A stretch of 64,000 bases of DNA, taken from assembly GCA_021229015.1 (NCBI GenBank), contig CM037789.1, forward strand, positions 42,770,377-42,834,376, given 5' to 3'. Numbering within the stretch: position 1 is the stretch's first letter; each line of letters opens with the position of its first letter. Positions 63,429 to 64,000 of the stretch are shown piece by piece. The position numbers were made by a program, and so were the translations under genes. The notes beneath the pieces are model-generated. The model had not been told where the DNA came from. It saw nothing but the letters and a program-made list of their open reading frames with translations, and did not search any database. Source of the stretch: Solen grandis (lineage: Eukaryota; Mollusca; Bivalvia; Adapedonta; Solenidae).

Positions 63429-64000
63429 AAATCTTTTTTTTCCCTTTAAAGCAAATTATTTTTTGGTTGCAATTTTATTTGTAAAAATTACTAAACTTTA
63501 TTATCACAATTTTGGAGAAGTTTGATCAATTTCTGTTACAAAGTGCATGTAACAATAGATGATGGATGGAGGGAGATCCCATATATTTTACCTGAAGTAT
63601 GTTGTGCTAAGATGAAAGATATCTCCATCACAAATAAGTACCACCGTAGTAGCAGAAAGAATTTAGGTATACATGTATATGGTCAAAATTAAATGTTGAT
63701 CCTCCCATTTATCCTGTCCCATAAAGACATAGTTTTGATATGTTGGCTAAAAGAGTAGATCCAGATCAAACAGCTCAGGACTGTGCTTTTTCTTGTACAT
63801 TACTGTAACCAGATTCTACACAGTCGGCATGGCAAAGAAAAATCCATTGTTTCAAATGTCATTTCTAGTTAAGTAAATTAATATTCACCAAGTCCTAAAT
63901 TCATATATAAATATTCATGAAGTATCGGTAAATGGGTGAAATCGAGTCTTATAGTATATCTCTCCTGAATAAAACCAACAAGCGAGCTGGTTTTACCTGC
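63429..64000. other. no recognised feature
   Basis: AT-rich to the window end. TAATATTCACCAAG and AATATTCATGAAGTAT near 63880-63925 resemble 18091-18137. Confidence 0.35.

Overview
This looks like a nuclear contig from a bivalve mollusc. It is AT-rich and intron-rich, contains a 100-N assembly gap, and is packed with dispersed elements of a kind known from clam and oyster genomes: pearl/CvA-like elements built from tandem units of about 150-165 bp, tRNA-derived SINEs, and many TIR elements. No bacterial, plasmid or CRISPR features were seen. The species is not determined; the bivalve call rests on the repeat types.

Two host genes can be supported by exon structure, both on the minus strand. 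(1) At 2430-3965, two exons with matching phase encode the N-terminus of a calmodulin-like EF-hand protein; the rest lies to the left of the window. (2) From 49625 down to 31777, five exons with consistent phases encode the ENTH domain and start of the linker of a CLINT1/epsinR-type clathrin adaptor. A sixth 42-nt exon near 28.5 kb is possible. The remaining C-terminal exons were not identified. A CRE-like and an ETS-like site lie 125-160 bp upstream of its start codon.

Layout: 1-4 kb, SINE relics, a 92-bp dimeric minisatellite and the EF-hand gene. 4-16 kb, minisatellites (67 bp; about 80 bp, AT-rich), SINEs, a deleted PIF/Harbinger element (11.9-13.0 kb) and a piggyBac-type MITE. 16.6-21.1 kb, pearl-like copies, a foldback element, the gap and a diverged piggyBac-type MITE. 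21-28 kb, mostly unrecognised sequence with three pearl-like or related repeats. 28-50 kb, the CLINT1 gene, whose introns hold a mariner relic, pogo/Tigger-like elements, a LINE broken by two TIR elements, and six pearl-like copies all antisense to the gene. 50-64 kb, minisatellite, SINEs, two degraded LINE reverse transcriptase genes, and nested pearl-like repeats.

The most striking theme is nesting and shared design. At least five sequence-unrelated families start with ACAAG plus a short hairpin, carry an array of about 150-165-bp units, pass through a GACGGAC-type simple repeat, and end in a strong hairpin whose arm is complementary to sequence near the 5' end. This resembles Helentron-associated non-autonomous elements and is the best candidate here for a mobile system worth defining.
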